The notes beneath the pieces are model-generated. The model had not been told where the DNA came from, ran no database searches, and saw only the letters and a list, made by a program, of their open reading frames with translations. From positions 2,604,001-2,668,000 of the forward strand of contig NZ_CP045119.1 in the NCBI RefSeq assembly GCF_011492945.1: a DNA stretch of 64,000 nucleotides, read 5' to 3'. The first letter of the stretch is position 1. The number at the start of each line of letters is the position of its first letter. The position numbers were made by a program, and so were the translations under genes. This document shows positions 9,757 through 17,360 of the stretch, piece by piece. The DNA is from Rubrobacter tropicus (lineage in GTDB: Bacteria; Actinomycetota; Rubrobacteria; Rubrobacterales; Rubrobacteraceae).

Positions 9757-10038
9757 TTGGAGGCACCCATAACCCAGGCCACGGCCCACAACAACACGAT
9801 AGTCGCGGTCTTCGAAGACCGCGTCGAGGTCAAGAGCGGCTGGCAGTCGCAGAACGTGGAGGCTTTGGACCTGAAGCAGGTCGCGACGGTCGCGATCCGG
9901 GGCCTCGTCAACGCAACGCTGACGCTCGAAACGAACACCGGCCGCGTCCTCCGACTCAACCGCATGGCCCTCCCCGACGCCCGCAAGGTCAAGAAGGCAA
10001 TCGAACGGCAGAAGCAGAGGGCGGGACTGTACGATTGA
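9757..10038 (+). CDS. small PH-like domain protein
   Basis: This 93-aa soluble protein starts at TTG 9757 behind CGGAGGGC. The sequence (AVFEDRVEVKSGW..., LTLETNTGRVLRLNRM, then a helical tail DARKVKKAIERQKQ) looks like a compact bacterial PH-like fold, with alternating strands capped by a C-terminal helix. This is a fold impression and not a firm family call. No partner gene is adjacent: amt is terminated before it and a repeat region follows. Confidence 0.65.
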   Translation: MEAPITQATAHNNTIVAVFEDRVEVKSGWQSQNVEALDLKQVATVAIRGLVNATLTLETNTGRVLRLNRMALPDARKVKKAIERQKQRAGLYD

Positions 10039-10048
10039 AGCTAATGGC

Positions 10049-10069
10049 TGTCGGCCTTCGGCTTTCAGC
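10049..10069. repeat. three heptad repeats (TGTCGGC, CTTCGGC, TTTCAGC)
   Basis: A short left-type heptad array directly after the 93-aa gene, of the same family as the arrays at 2711, 26091 and 37789. Confidence 0.6.
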
Positions 10070-10154
10070 CAGAAGCGCCGGGCGACGCGGTAGCGACCGG
10101 AGCCAGGCCTGTCGGTTCTCCGTGGAGGAGCCGAACGACAAGCGCCACCTCTAG

Positions 10155-10310
10155 AGCGGTTTGCGGAGGTATCGAGCCTACCGCGAGCAGGCATCCGGGT
10201 TCTCGGGTTCTCAGGGGTGGAAGGTCGGGGCCCGCCCGCGGCCTCGGGGCGCACCCCTAAGAGCCTCGGCGCCCACGGGGCGCCGAGGGTCGGTCCTTCC
10301 GCAAACCGCT
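10155..10310. repeat. MITE-like element with terminal inverted repeats
   Basis: This 156-bp non-coding element starts AGCGGTTTGCGGAGG and ends with the inverse of AGCGGTTTGCGGAAG (10296-10310). It contains a 46-bp core (10213-10258) that recurs at 53137-53182 with about three differences, and an internal hairpin built on CTCGGCGCC. It accounts for a large part of the 463-base gap before the TetR gene and carries no transposase. Confidence 0.75.
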
Positions 10311-10427
10311 GTAGAACCCCGGATCCAACCAAACCGGCGCCGGCCAGCCTCGGACGGCGCGCATCACCGGTCGCGACCCCTCTCGCCGCGCAGATTTCTT
10401 ACTCGGACCGTCTCTCCGATGTCGCCC

Positions 10428-10451
10428 TTACATCGTACACTTACGATGTAA
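10428..10451. promoter_or_regulatory. palindromic operator upstream of TetR gene
   Basis: A perfect 10-bp inverted repeat, TTACATCGTA and TACGATGTAA, with a 4-base spacer. It lies about 50 bases before the TetR start. Size and symmetry are typical of TetR-dimer operators, so autoregulation is likely. Confidence 0.75.
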
Positions 10452-10501
10452 TCATGCCGTGAATCCTGTAAGCTGTCGGCAAAGGCGTGGGAGGGCTACT
10501 G

Positions 10502-11128
10502 TTGGTCGAGGCGAAGAGGCGGCCGTTGAGCCGTCGGCGGGTGTTGGAGGCGGCGGTAAGGTTCGTGGACCGGGAGGGGCTCGGGGCCCTCAGCATGAGG
10601 AAGCTCGGGGCGGATCTTGGCGTTGAGGCGATGTCCCTCTACAACCACGTCCCGAACAAGGACGCGTTGCTCGACGGGATGGTCGAGGTATTGCTCGGGG
10701 AGTTGGAGGTCCCTTCCGAGGGTGGGGATTGGGAGGAGCGGGTTCGGGAGGCGTACAGGGGGTTTCGGAGGCTGGCGCGGGAGCATCCCAACGTCTTTCC
10801 GCTGCTGGTCGTCCGTCCGGCGAACACCATGGACGGGGTCTGGCTCGTGGAGGAGTTTCTGAAGACGTTGCGGGAGGCCGGCTTCGACGCGGTTACTGCC
10901 TTGTACGCTTTCAGGACGCTCTCCGGGTACGCGATGGGTTACGCGATGGCCGAGATCCGGGGCTTCGCCATGGAACCGGGCGGCGACCGCGCGGGCGTCC
11001 GGGCCCTTCCGGCGGATGAGTTTCCGCGCATCTCGGAGCTCGAAGGACGGCTGGGCGAGGTCGACCGGGACGCGGAGTTCGAGTTCGGGCTGGGCCTCAT
11101 CCTGGGTGGGTTGAGGGAGAAACTCTGA
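10502..11128 (+). CDS. TetR-family transcriptional regulator
   Basis: Ligand-responsive repressor of 208 aa. The N-terminal helix-turn-helix is clear (VLEAAVRFVDREGLGALSMRKLGADLGVEAMSLYNHVPNKDALL, read across residues about 15-60). The C-terminal part resembles the tetracycline-repressor-like ligand domain. TTG 10502 is preferred because GGAGGG lies 7 bases upstream; a GTG five codons earlier has no such site. A perfect palindrome sits about 50 bases upstream. The gene for a CPBP membrane protein starts 31 bases after its stop, so the two probably form one unit with the membrane protein as a regulated target. Confidence 0.9.
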   Translation: MVEAKRRPLSRRRVLEAAVRFVDREGLGALSMRKLGADLGVEAMSLYNHVPNKDALLDGMVEVLLGELEVPSEGGDWEERVREAYRGFRRLAREHPNVFPLLVVRPANTMDGVWLVEEFLKTLREAGFDAVTALYAFRTLSGYAMGYAMAEIRGFAMEPGGDRAGVRALPADEFPRISELEGRLGEVDRDAEFEFGLGLILGGLREKL

Positions 11129-11159
11129 GAAACGAGGAGATCCGGCAGGCAGGGCGCAG

Positions 11160-11972
11160 ATGAGGCGCTTCCCCGAGAGGCGTCCGGTGGTCTTCTGCCT
11201 GCTGGTGACGCTGGCGCTCTTCGCGCTCACGGCCTTGAGCCGGTTCTCGTTCCCGAGGGCGCCGGTCGGCAACATCAAGCGGCTGCCGCAGAAGGCCTTC
11301 GAGACGCCCACGGGCCTCGACCGGGTAATCGAAGACCTCAAGAGCCCGGAAGTGCTGTTCTGGGGACTGGCCATACTGCTGGCCCTCGCCCTGCTCCTCT
11401 GGACCGGCCTGTGGCGCGAGGCCGGCTTCAACCGGCCCATCGTGAAGAACCTGCGCCTGCTGTGGTTCCCGCTCTTCGTCGGTGCCCTCACGCTCTCGGG
11501 GGGCGTGTTCGTGTCGGGCATCGACGCCTTCGTCTCGGCGTTCCTGGTGGTGCTCGTGGCGGCCTTCGGGCAGGAGTTGCTTTTCCGCGGCCTCCTGTGG
11601 CGGGCGCTCGCGCCCGTGGGGCCCGTGGGGGCAACGATCCTGACCTCCCTGCTCGCCGGGGCCCTGATCTTCGGCAGGACCTTCACCGACGGTCCCTGGC
11701 CCGAGGCCGTCCGGCTCACCTCCCTCGCCGTCTGCAGCGGCTTCACCTACGGCGCCCTCCGCTGGCGGACCGCCTCCATCTGGCCCGTCATCCTCGTCCA
11801 CACCGTCTTTGCCCTCGCCGTCGACGTGGCCGCCCTCGGTACGGTCACCTACCAGATCCTCATAATCCTGAGCACCGTTGGCTTCGTCCTCTACGGCCTC
11901 TTCCTCCTGCGAAACCGCGCCGTCCGAGCCGACGGCGGTCTCGCGGGGCCTAAATCCCCCCGCGTCAGGTAA
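11160..11972 (+). CDS. CPBP (Abi/CAAX protease-like) membrane protein with altered first motif
   Basis: This 270-aa multi-pass membrane protein has about seven hydrophobic segments. CPBP proteins carry EExxxR, FxxxH and HxxxN/D motifs that form a glutamate-histidine metalloprotease site. Here the first motif reads QELLFRG (residues 138-143), so the first Glu is Gln. The second histidine motif is not evident near residues 165-180 (LIFGRTFTDG), while a late histidine is kept in WPVILVHTVFAL. Loss of these residues suggests a catalytically weak or non-proteolytic member. It directly follows a TetR gene. Confidence 0.75.
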   Translation: MRRFPERRPVVFCLLVTLALFALTALSRFSFPRAPVGNIKRLPQKAFETPTGLDRVIEDLKSPEVLFWGLAILLALALLLWTGLWREAGFNRPIVKNLRLLWFPLFVGALTLSGGVFVSGIDAFVSAFLVVLVAAFGQELLFRGLLWRALAPVGPVGATILTSLLAGALIFGRTFTDGPWPEAVRLTSLAVCSGFTYGALRWRTASIWPVILVHTVFALAVDVAALGTVTYQILIILSTVGFVLYGLFLLRNRAVRADGGLAGPKSPRVR

Positions 11973-12096
11973 CCACAGCGTAGAAACGTCTACCCCAAAA
12001 GGACCAGAAAAAGATCATGCACAAATGCCATGCGAAGCACAAGCGTTCCGAGAGATACTGCTGCAGGACGGAGAGGCCAGAAGCGGAGGAGATACC

Positions 12097-12243
12097 ATGA
12101 CCCAGGAAGAGATCATTCGGTTCGCGCTGGTGCTCAGGGAGGCCGACAAAGTCCGCGCCAGGATCGCCGAAGACGAGGCCGCCGAAGCAGGAGCGTTCGA
12201 GGACGATTTACTCCCCGAGGTCCCGCTCGGTATCGCCGCTTGA
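12097..12243 (+). CDS. small acidic hypothetical protein, 48 aa
   Basis: A short frame with an ideal ribosome site (GCGGAGGAGATACC) before ATG 12097. The product starts MTQEEIIRFALVLREADK, is strongly acidic in the middle, and ends in GIAA. It has no membrane segment, looks helical, and belongs to no family I recognise. It sits alone between the CPBP gene and the convergent uvrB. Confidence 0.55.
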   Translation: MTQEEIIRFALVLREADKVRARIAEDEAAEAGAFEDDLLPEVPLGIAA

Positions 12244-12283
12244 GCTCCCGTGGCATCGGCCGGCCGCGCCGGCGGCCACGTTC

Positions 12284-14281
12284 CTACGAGATGACCTCCT
12301 GTAGCTGACGCTCCAGGTCCTTGACCTCGTCGCGGAGCTTGGCCGCGTACTCGAACTTGAGCTCTTCGGCGGCTTCCAGCATCTCGGCTTCGAGGTCGGC
12401 GATGAGGGCGCGAAGCTCGTCCGGGTCGCGGGGGGCCTCGCGACCGCTCTTTTTGTTTGCCTTGTAGAGGCCCTTGGCTTCGGCGGCTACCAGGATGTCG
12501 GAGACGCCCTTCACTATGGTGCGCGGCTCGATGTTGTGGCGCTCGTTGTAGGCGGTCTGGATCTCTCGCCTGCGGTTCGTCTCCCCGAGCGCGACCCGCA
12601 TCGAGTCCGTCTCCCGGTCCGCGTACATGATGACCCGCCCCTTGACGTTACGGGCGGCACGGCCGATGGTCTGGATGAGAGCCCGCTCCCCGCGCAGGAA
12701 GCCCTCCTTGTCCGCGTCCAGGATGGCGACCAGCGTTACTTCCGGCAGGTCCAACCCTTCTCGCAGGAGGTTGATGCCAACCAGCACGTCGAACTCGCCG
12801 GTTCTCAATCCCCTTATGATCTGGATCCGGTCCAGCGTCTCGATGTTGGCGTGCATGTAGCGGGCCTTGACGTTGTGCTCCAGCAGGTAGTCCGTCAGGT
12901 CCTCGGCCATCTTTATGGTGAGGGTGGTGATGAGGACTCGTTCGCCGTGCTCGACGCGCACGGCGACCTCGTTGAGGAGGTCGTCGATCTGGTTCTTCGT
13001 GGGCCTGACCTCGACCTCCGGGTCGATGAGACCGGTCGGGCGGATGATCTGCTCGACTATCTGCCCCGAGTTCTCGAGCTCGTACGGCCCCGGCGTTGCC
13101 GAGACGAAGACCATCTGCTCGGTCTTTAGCAGGAACTCCTCGAAGGTGAGCGGCCTGTTGTCGAGTGCTGAGGGAAGCCTGAAGCCGAAGTCGACGAGGG
13201 TCGTCTTGCGGCTCCGGTCGCCCTTGTACATGCCCCGGATCTGGGGCAGCGTGATGTGCGACTCGTCCACGAAGGTTACGTAGTCTTCCGGGAAGTAGTC
13301 GAGCAGGGTGTAGGGCGTCGAGCCGGGCGGCCGCCCGTCCATGTGGCGGGAGTAGTTCTCGATCCCGCTCGTGAACCCGAGCTCGCGCATCATCTCCAGG
13401 TCGTACTGGGTCCGCTGCTTGAGCCGGTACGCCTCCAGCACCTTGCCCTCGCCTTCGAGCTCGGCGACGCGCTCTTCGGCCTCTATCTCGATGTTCTTGA
13501 TGGCCGTCGCCATCCGGTCCTCGCCGGTGACGAAGTGGGTGGCCGGGTAGACGGTCAGGACGTCTAGCTCGCGCAGGACCTCACCGGTCAAGGGGTCGGC
13601 CTCGACCATGCTCTCGACCTCGTCCCCGAAGAAGGAGACCCGGTAGATCGTGTCCTGGTAAGCCGGGTGGACCTCGAGAACGTCGCCGCGTACCCTGAAC
13701 GTGCCGCGGTTCAGCTGAAAATCGTTGCGGGTGTACTGGATCTTGACGAGGTCCCGCAGGATGTGGTCCACGTCGTAGAAGCCGCCTTGCTCCAAGAGCA
13801 CCATCTTGTTGCGGTACTCCTCGGGGCTACCGAGGCCGTAGATGGCCGAGACGCTGGCGACCACTATGACGTCGCGGCGCGTGAACAGGCTGCTCGTGGC
13901 CGAGTGCCTGAGCCTGTCTATGTCCTCGTTGATCTGGGCGTCCTTCTCGATGAAGGTGTCCGTGCGCGGGACGTAGGCCTCGGGCTGGTAGTAGTCGTAG
14001 TAGGAGACAAAGTACTCTACGGCGTTGTTCGGGAAGAACTCGGCGAACTCGCTGGCGAGCTGCGCCGCGAGCGTCTTGTTGTGCGCGATGACCAGCGACG
14101 GACGCCCGACCTTCTCGATGACCCGGGCCATCGTGTGCGTCTTGCCGGAGCCCGTAACACCGAGCAGGGTCTGCGCCCTTAGCCCCGAGTCGAGGCCGGA
14201 GGCAAGTTTCTCTATGGCCTGGGGCTGATCTCCGGTCGGCCTGTACTCGCTGTTTACCTGAAAGCTGCTGCGGGTCTCGAT
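12284..14281 (-). CDS. uvrB: UvrABC excinuclease subunit B, probable ATC start
   Basis: DNA helicase-like subunit that opens and holds damaged DNA for UvrC incision. Helicase motifs are visible: Walker [10 protein letters not shown] (Lys about 47), the [12 protein letters not shown] beta-hairpin region, DESH, the SATPGPYE motif, [24 protein letters not shown] and a C-terminal UVR motif ([23 protein letters not shown]). The first ATG in frame (14131) lies after Walker A, so it cannot be the start. Between the upstream in-frame stop (14327-14329) and Walker A there is no ATG, GTG or TTG. The ATC at 14281 has GGGGAGGG six bases upstream and gives [19 protein letters not shown], the expected UvrB N-terminus, and a 665-aa protein. 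Confidence 0.95.
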   Translation of the reverse strand: METRSSFQVNSEYRPTGDQPQAIEKLASGLDSGLRAQTLLGVTGSGKTHTMARVIEKVGRPSLVIAHNKTLAAQLASEFAEFFPNNAVEYFVSYYDYYQPEAYVPRTDTFIEKDAQINEDIDRLRHSATSSLFTRRDVIVVASVSAIYGLGSPEEYRNKMVLLEQGGFYDVDHILRDLVKIQYTRNDFQLNRGTFRVRGDVLEVHPAYQDTIYRVSFFGDEVESMVEADPLTGEVLRELDVLTVYPATHFVTGEDRMATAIKNIEIEAEERVAELEGEGKVLEAYRLKQRTQYDLEMMRELGFTSGIENYSRHMDGRPPGSTPYTLLDYFPEDYVTFVDESHITLPQIRGMYKGDRSRKTTLVDFGFRLPSALDNRPLTFEEFLLKTEQMVFVSATPGPYELENSGQIVEQIIRPTGLIDPEVEVRPTKNQIDDLLNEVAVRVEHGERVLITTLTIKMAEDLTDYLLEHNVKARYMHANIETLDRIQIIRGLRTGEFDVLVGINLLREGLDLPEVTLVAILDADKEGFLRGERALIQTIGRAARNVKGRVIMYADRETDSMRVALGETNRRREIQTAYNERHNIEPRTIVKGVSDILVAAEAKGLYKANKKSGREAPRDPDELRALIADLEAEMLEAAEELKFEYAAKLRDEVKDLERQLQEVIS

Positions 14282-14353
14282 GCGGGTCCCTCCCCTACGC
14301 GGATTGCGCGGGCCCCGAAAAGGCCATCACCATCGGCCCCGACCCGCCCGTAA

Positions 14354-14359
14354 ATTATA
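14354..14359 (-). promoter_or_regulatory. candidate -10 element for uvrB
   Basis: TATAAT on the minus strand, about 70 bases before the proposed uvrB start. No good -35 hexamer is seen at the normal distance. No LexA-like box was recognised. Confidence 0.4.
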
Positions 14360-14409
14360 CGGCAGTAACCCCGTTTTTCCTCTCTTTTATTGGCGGGAAG
14401 ACCGGCTCT

Positions 14410-14670
14410 TTACTGCCCGCCGCCTGCCTTCTCCTCCGCCTGCTTCTGGGCGTTCCTGGCGCCTTCCTCGACCTGTTTTTGGGCCTTCTTGGCCTCTTTT
14501 TCGAGTCTATCTTTGCCTTTCTGGATCTCCTCGTTGGCCCGCTTCTTGCCCTTGTCTACCTGCTTGTTGACCTCGTCGCGCACCTGGTCTTCGACCGCCT
14601 GGCCGCACGCCACCGCGCCGGTGGACGGGATCAGGGCGACCATCAACAGTATTGCCAGCCTTCTTCTCAT
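14410..14670 (-). CDS. small probable lipoprotein with charged coiled-coil
   Basis: This 86-aa product begins MRRRLAILLMVALIPSTGAVACGQ, a signal peptide ending in a plausible lipobox with Cys 22. A highly charged helix rich in Lys, Glu and Gln follows (EVNKQVDKGKKRANEEI and similar), which should form a coiled coil. It lies immediately downstream of the lytic transglycosylase gene on the same strand (27-base gap) and may be co-transcribed. An envelope role is inference; the family was not recognised. Confidence 0.65.
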   Translation of the reverse strand: MRRRLAILLMVALIPSTGAVACGQAVEDQVRDEVNKQVDKGKKRANEEIQKGKDRLEKEAKKAQKQVEEGARNAQKQAEEKAGGGQ

Positions 14671-14697
14671 GCGTCTCCTATCTGACGACCCATTCTG

Positions 14698-15363
14698 TTA
14701 CGAGTCGCCGAACCTGCGGGTTTCGTCGTAGATGTTCGTGAACGGGATCGACCAACCGGGGTCCCGCCGCAAATCCTCACCGTAGAGGTCCCCGTAGACC
14801 TCCCTGGCTTCGAGCGAGTTCTCGACGTAGTCCCTGGTCTCTTTAAAGGGTATGTCCTTTGCTATGTCGAAGCCTTCTTCGGAGATCCAACCATCCACCC
14901 TGCCCTCTCCGGAGTTGTAAGCCGCGAGCATGAGCCGCTCGTCGCCCCTGTACCGCTCGTCGAGGTAGCCCAGGTACCACGCGCCCAACCTGATGTTCGT
15001 CCGCGGCTCCCTGTAGTCGCCCCGGATACCGCTGCGCTGCTGGACGAACTCGGCGGTCTCCGGGAGCATCTGCATGAGGCCGTAGGCCGTCTGGTGGGAT
15101 TCCGCGTCGGGCCTGAAGCGGCTCTCGGTGTAGATCACGCCGGCCACGAACGCGGGCTCCAGCCCGTTCTCCCGGCTGGCCTGGCGGATGGTCTCCTCGT
15201 AGCGCAAGGGGTAGACGGTCTTCCTGACGGTCTCGGGCGCCCCGAGGACGAAGGGGAGCGCGAAGAGCGCGGCGACGCCGGCGAGTGCGGCCGCCAGCAA
15301 CAGCAAGACCCCCCGCCGGCGGCGTGCCCGCGACTTGCCGTACCTACGCCTCTTGTCCGCCAC
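14698..15363 (-). CDS. lytic murein transglycosylase (SLT/GH23 domain)
   Basis: Cleaves peptidoglycan glycan strands to 1,6-anhydro products outside the membrane. The 221-aa protein has a basic N-terminus (KRRRYGKSRARRRRG) and one membrane anchor near residues 18-42, then a compact Slt70-type domain. The catalytic glutamate is in GVIYTESRFRPDA, followed by AYGLMQMLPETA and LMLAAYNSGEGRV, the usual family signatures. It overlaps coaE by 20 bases, so it is translated from the rpsA-coaE side of the operon. A coupling of these functions is common in actinobacterial genomes only as gene order and needs no shared role. Confidence 0.92.
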   Translation of the reverse strand: MADKRRRYGKSRARRRRGVLLLLAAALAGVAALFALPFVLGAPETVRKTVYPLRYEETIRQASRENGLEPAFVAGVIYTESRFRPDAESHQTAYGLMQMLPETAEFVQQRSGIRGDYREPRTNIRLGAWYLGYLDERYRGDERLMLAAYNSGEGRVDGWISEEGFDIAKDIPFKETRDYVENSLEAREVYGDLYGEDLRRDPGWSIPFTNIYDETRRFGDS

Positions 15364-15955
15364 CGCCTTCAGAGCTCTTCTCCCCCAGGATCTCCGCCCA
15401 CAATTCCTCGGCCTGCTCCTTGAGTCTATCCGGGCCTCCGTCGTTTTGTACCACGACGTTGGCCCGCCGGGCCTTCTCCTCGGACGGCAACTGCCGCCCC
15501 TCTATCGCCCGCAACGCCGCCTCGTCCACGCCCCGCTCGGCGGCCCACTCCTTCCGCCGATCTTCCGGTACGACCACGGCCACGGTACGGTCGAAGTCCT
15601 CCCCGCGCCCCGCCTCGAACAGGAGCGGGATCTCTACCACGAACACCTCGGAGCAGGAGTAGCTCACGAGCCTGTCCGTCTCGTCGTGGACCAGGGGGTG
15701 GAGTATTTTTTCTAGCTCAGCGAGCTTGGCCGGGTCCGCGAAGACGACGCGGCCGAGGGCCTTGCGGTCCACGCCCTCGTCTCCAAGCACTTCTGCACCG
15801 AAGCGCTCCGAGATGTCCGAGATGGCCTCTTCGTTCTGGCGGAGCAGGCTGTGGACTATCTCGTCGGCCGAGTGGGTCTCGGCGCCAAGATCTCCGAGCA
15901 TCCGGACGAAGGTGCTCTTGCCGGACGCGAAAGGGCCGGTGACCGCGATGGTCAC
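15344..15955 (-). CDS. coaE: dephospho-CoA kinase
   Basis: Last step of coenzyme A synthesis: ATP-dependent phosphorylation of the ribose 3'-hydroxyl of dephospho-CoA. The 203-aa protein begins with the P-loop (VTGPFASGKSTF) right after the start, has the SADEIVHSLL segment (in place of the common DADxIxH), and shows EIPLLFEAG and VVVQNDGG in the expected order. GTG 15955 is the start, with GGGAGGGG five to six bases upstream. It lies 41 bases after rpsA and overlaps the transglycosylase gene by 20 bases. Confidence 0.95.
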   Translation of the reverse strand: MTIAVTGPFASGKSTFVRMLGDLGAETHSADEIVHSLLRQNEEAISDISERFGAEVLGDEGVDRKALGRVVFADPAKLAELEKILHPLVHDETDRLVSYSCSEVFVVEIPLLFEAGRGEDFDRTVAVVVPEDRRKEWAAERGVDEAALRAIEGRQLPSEEKARRANVVVQNDGGPDRLKEQAEELWAEILGEKSSEGGGGQEA

Positions 15956-15996
15956 CGGCCCCTCCCTTTCGGGGCAGCCCTCTTTGGGGGGCCCGG

Positions 15997-17277
15997 TTAT
16001 CTCTCCTCGAGGTCCAGGTCGGAGAGCGAGTCGAAGGCGCCCGTGCGCAGGCCGCTACCTTCGGTGCCGCCCCGGCCCCGGTCGGTGCCGCGGTCGGAAC
16101 GCTCGTCGCGGCGCGGAGGACGGTCGTCGCGCTGGCGCGGCGGGCGGTCGGCCCGCTCTTCACGCTCCTCGCGCTTCGGACGCAGGGAGAGCGAGAGGCG
16201 GCGGCGCTTCGCGTCGACGTCGATGATGCGGGCGTCGACCTCGTCGCCGGAGCGTACGATCTCGTCCGGCGTCTCGACGTGGTGCTCCGCGAGCTCGGAG
16301 ATGTGGATCAGGCCCTCGACCCCCTCCGCGACCTCGACGAAGGCGCCGAAGGAGACCAGCTTGGTGACGCGGCCCTGGATCTGCTCGCCGACGTTCACCT
16401 TCTCGACGATCTCCTGCCACGGGTCCTTGCGGGTCTGCTTGAGCCCGAGCGAGATCCTCTCCCGGTCCCTGTCCACTTCGAGGACCTTGACCTCGACCTC
16501 CTCGCCCACCTCGACGACCTCGGACGGGTGGTCGACGTGCTGCCAGGAGAGCTCGCTTATGTGGATCAGGCCGTCGATGCCCTCGAGGTCGACGAACGCG
16601 CCGAAGTCCACGAGGTTCGAGACGGTGCCCTTGATGATCTGGCCCTCTTCGAGGGAGGTGAGGATCTTCTCCCGCTCCTCCTTGCGCTCCTCTTCGAGCA
16701 CGGCGCGGCGCGAGAGCACCACGTTGTTGCGGCTGCGGTTGAGCTCGATGACCTTGCACTCCAGCTTCTGGCCGAGGAAGGACTCGAGGTTCCTGACGCG
16801 CCGGATGTCCACCAGGCTCGCCGGCAGGAAGCCGCGCAGGCCGATGTCCAGGATCAGGCCGCCCTTGACGACCTCGATGACCGGGCCCTCGACGGTCCGC
16901 TGCTCGTTGTAGGACTCCTCGATCCGGTTCCACGCCCGCTCGAAGGCGGCACGCTTGGCCGAGAGTATGAGCCTGCCGTCGGCGTCCTCTTTCTGAAGCA
17001 CCAGTGCTTCGAGGCGCTGGCCGAGGTCGACCACGTCGTGCGGGTCGGCGCCCTTGCGGATGGTCAGCTCGTTGGACGGGACGAGCCCTTCGGACTTGTA
17101 CCCGATGTCGACGAGCACCTCGTCCCGGTCGATGCGGACTACCTCGCCCTCGACTATGTCGCCGTCCTTGAAATCTATGAGGACGCTCTCGTCGACGGGA
17201 ACGACCTCTCCGTTCTCTTCCCGGAAGAAGTCCTTCATCGTCAACTCGCGGGTGGTCTTTTCGGTGGTGTCAGTCAT
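15997..17277 (-). CDS. rpsA: 30S ribosomal protein S1
   Basis: Binds mRNA on the small ribosomal subunit and aids initiation. The 426-aa protein carries four S1 RNA-binding domains (about residues 30-100, 115-185, 200-270 and 285-355; e.g. IIKGTVSNLVDFGAFVDLEGIDGLIHIS and GRVTKLVSFGAFVEVAEG, read across positions). Four domains are usual in Actinobacteria, against six in E. coli. A charged Arg/Asp/Glu tail (RQRDDRPPRRDERSDRG) follows. ATG 17277 is used; a -10 TATAAT lies about 42 bases upstream. It heads the rpsA-coaE-transglycosylase run. Confidence 0.96.
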   Translation of the reverse strand: MTDTTEKTTRELTMKDFFREENGEVVPVDESVLIDFKDGDIVEGEVVRIDRDEVLVDIGYKSEGLVPSNELTIRKGADPHDVVDLGQRLEALVLQKEDADGRLILSAKRAAFERAWNRIEESYNEQRTVEGPVIEVVKGGLILDIGLRGFLPASLVDIRRVRNLESFLGQKLECKVIELNRSRNNVVLSRRAVLEEERKEEREKILTSLEEGQIIKGTVSNLVDFGAFVDLEGIDGLIHISELSWQHVDHPSEVVEVGEEVEVKVLEVDRDRERISLGLKQTRKDPWQEIVEKVNVGEQIQGRVTKLVSFGAFVEVAEGVEGLIHISELAEHHVETPDEIVRSGDEVDARIIDVDAKRRRLSLSLRPKREEREERADRPPRQRDDRPPRRDERSDRGTDRGRGGTEGSGLRTGAFDSLSDLDLEER

Positions 17278-17318
17278 CTAACCGGTTGCTTCCTTTTTGC
17301 CTAGTTTGCCGAACAGGG

Positions 17319-17324
17319 ATTATA
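17319..17324 (-). promoter_or_regulatory. candidate -10 element for rpsA
   Basis: TATAAT on the minus strand 42 bases before the rpsA start, inside the 83-base gap after polA. The -35 region is not a good match to TTGACA. Confidence 0.5.
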
Positions 17325-17360
17325 ACAATGAACCGTTACCGGATCGTTGCGAAATCTTCT

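Noticed and set aside
8127-10154. 675-aa plus-strand frame across amt
   Set aside because: Arg/His/Gly-rich shadow frame; amt has signal peptide, SD and terminator.
12244-12283. GC-rich hairpin between the 48-aa gene and uvrB
   Set aside because: Several overlapping short palindromes of GGCCGGC type but no T-run and no single convincing stem.
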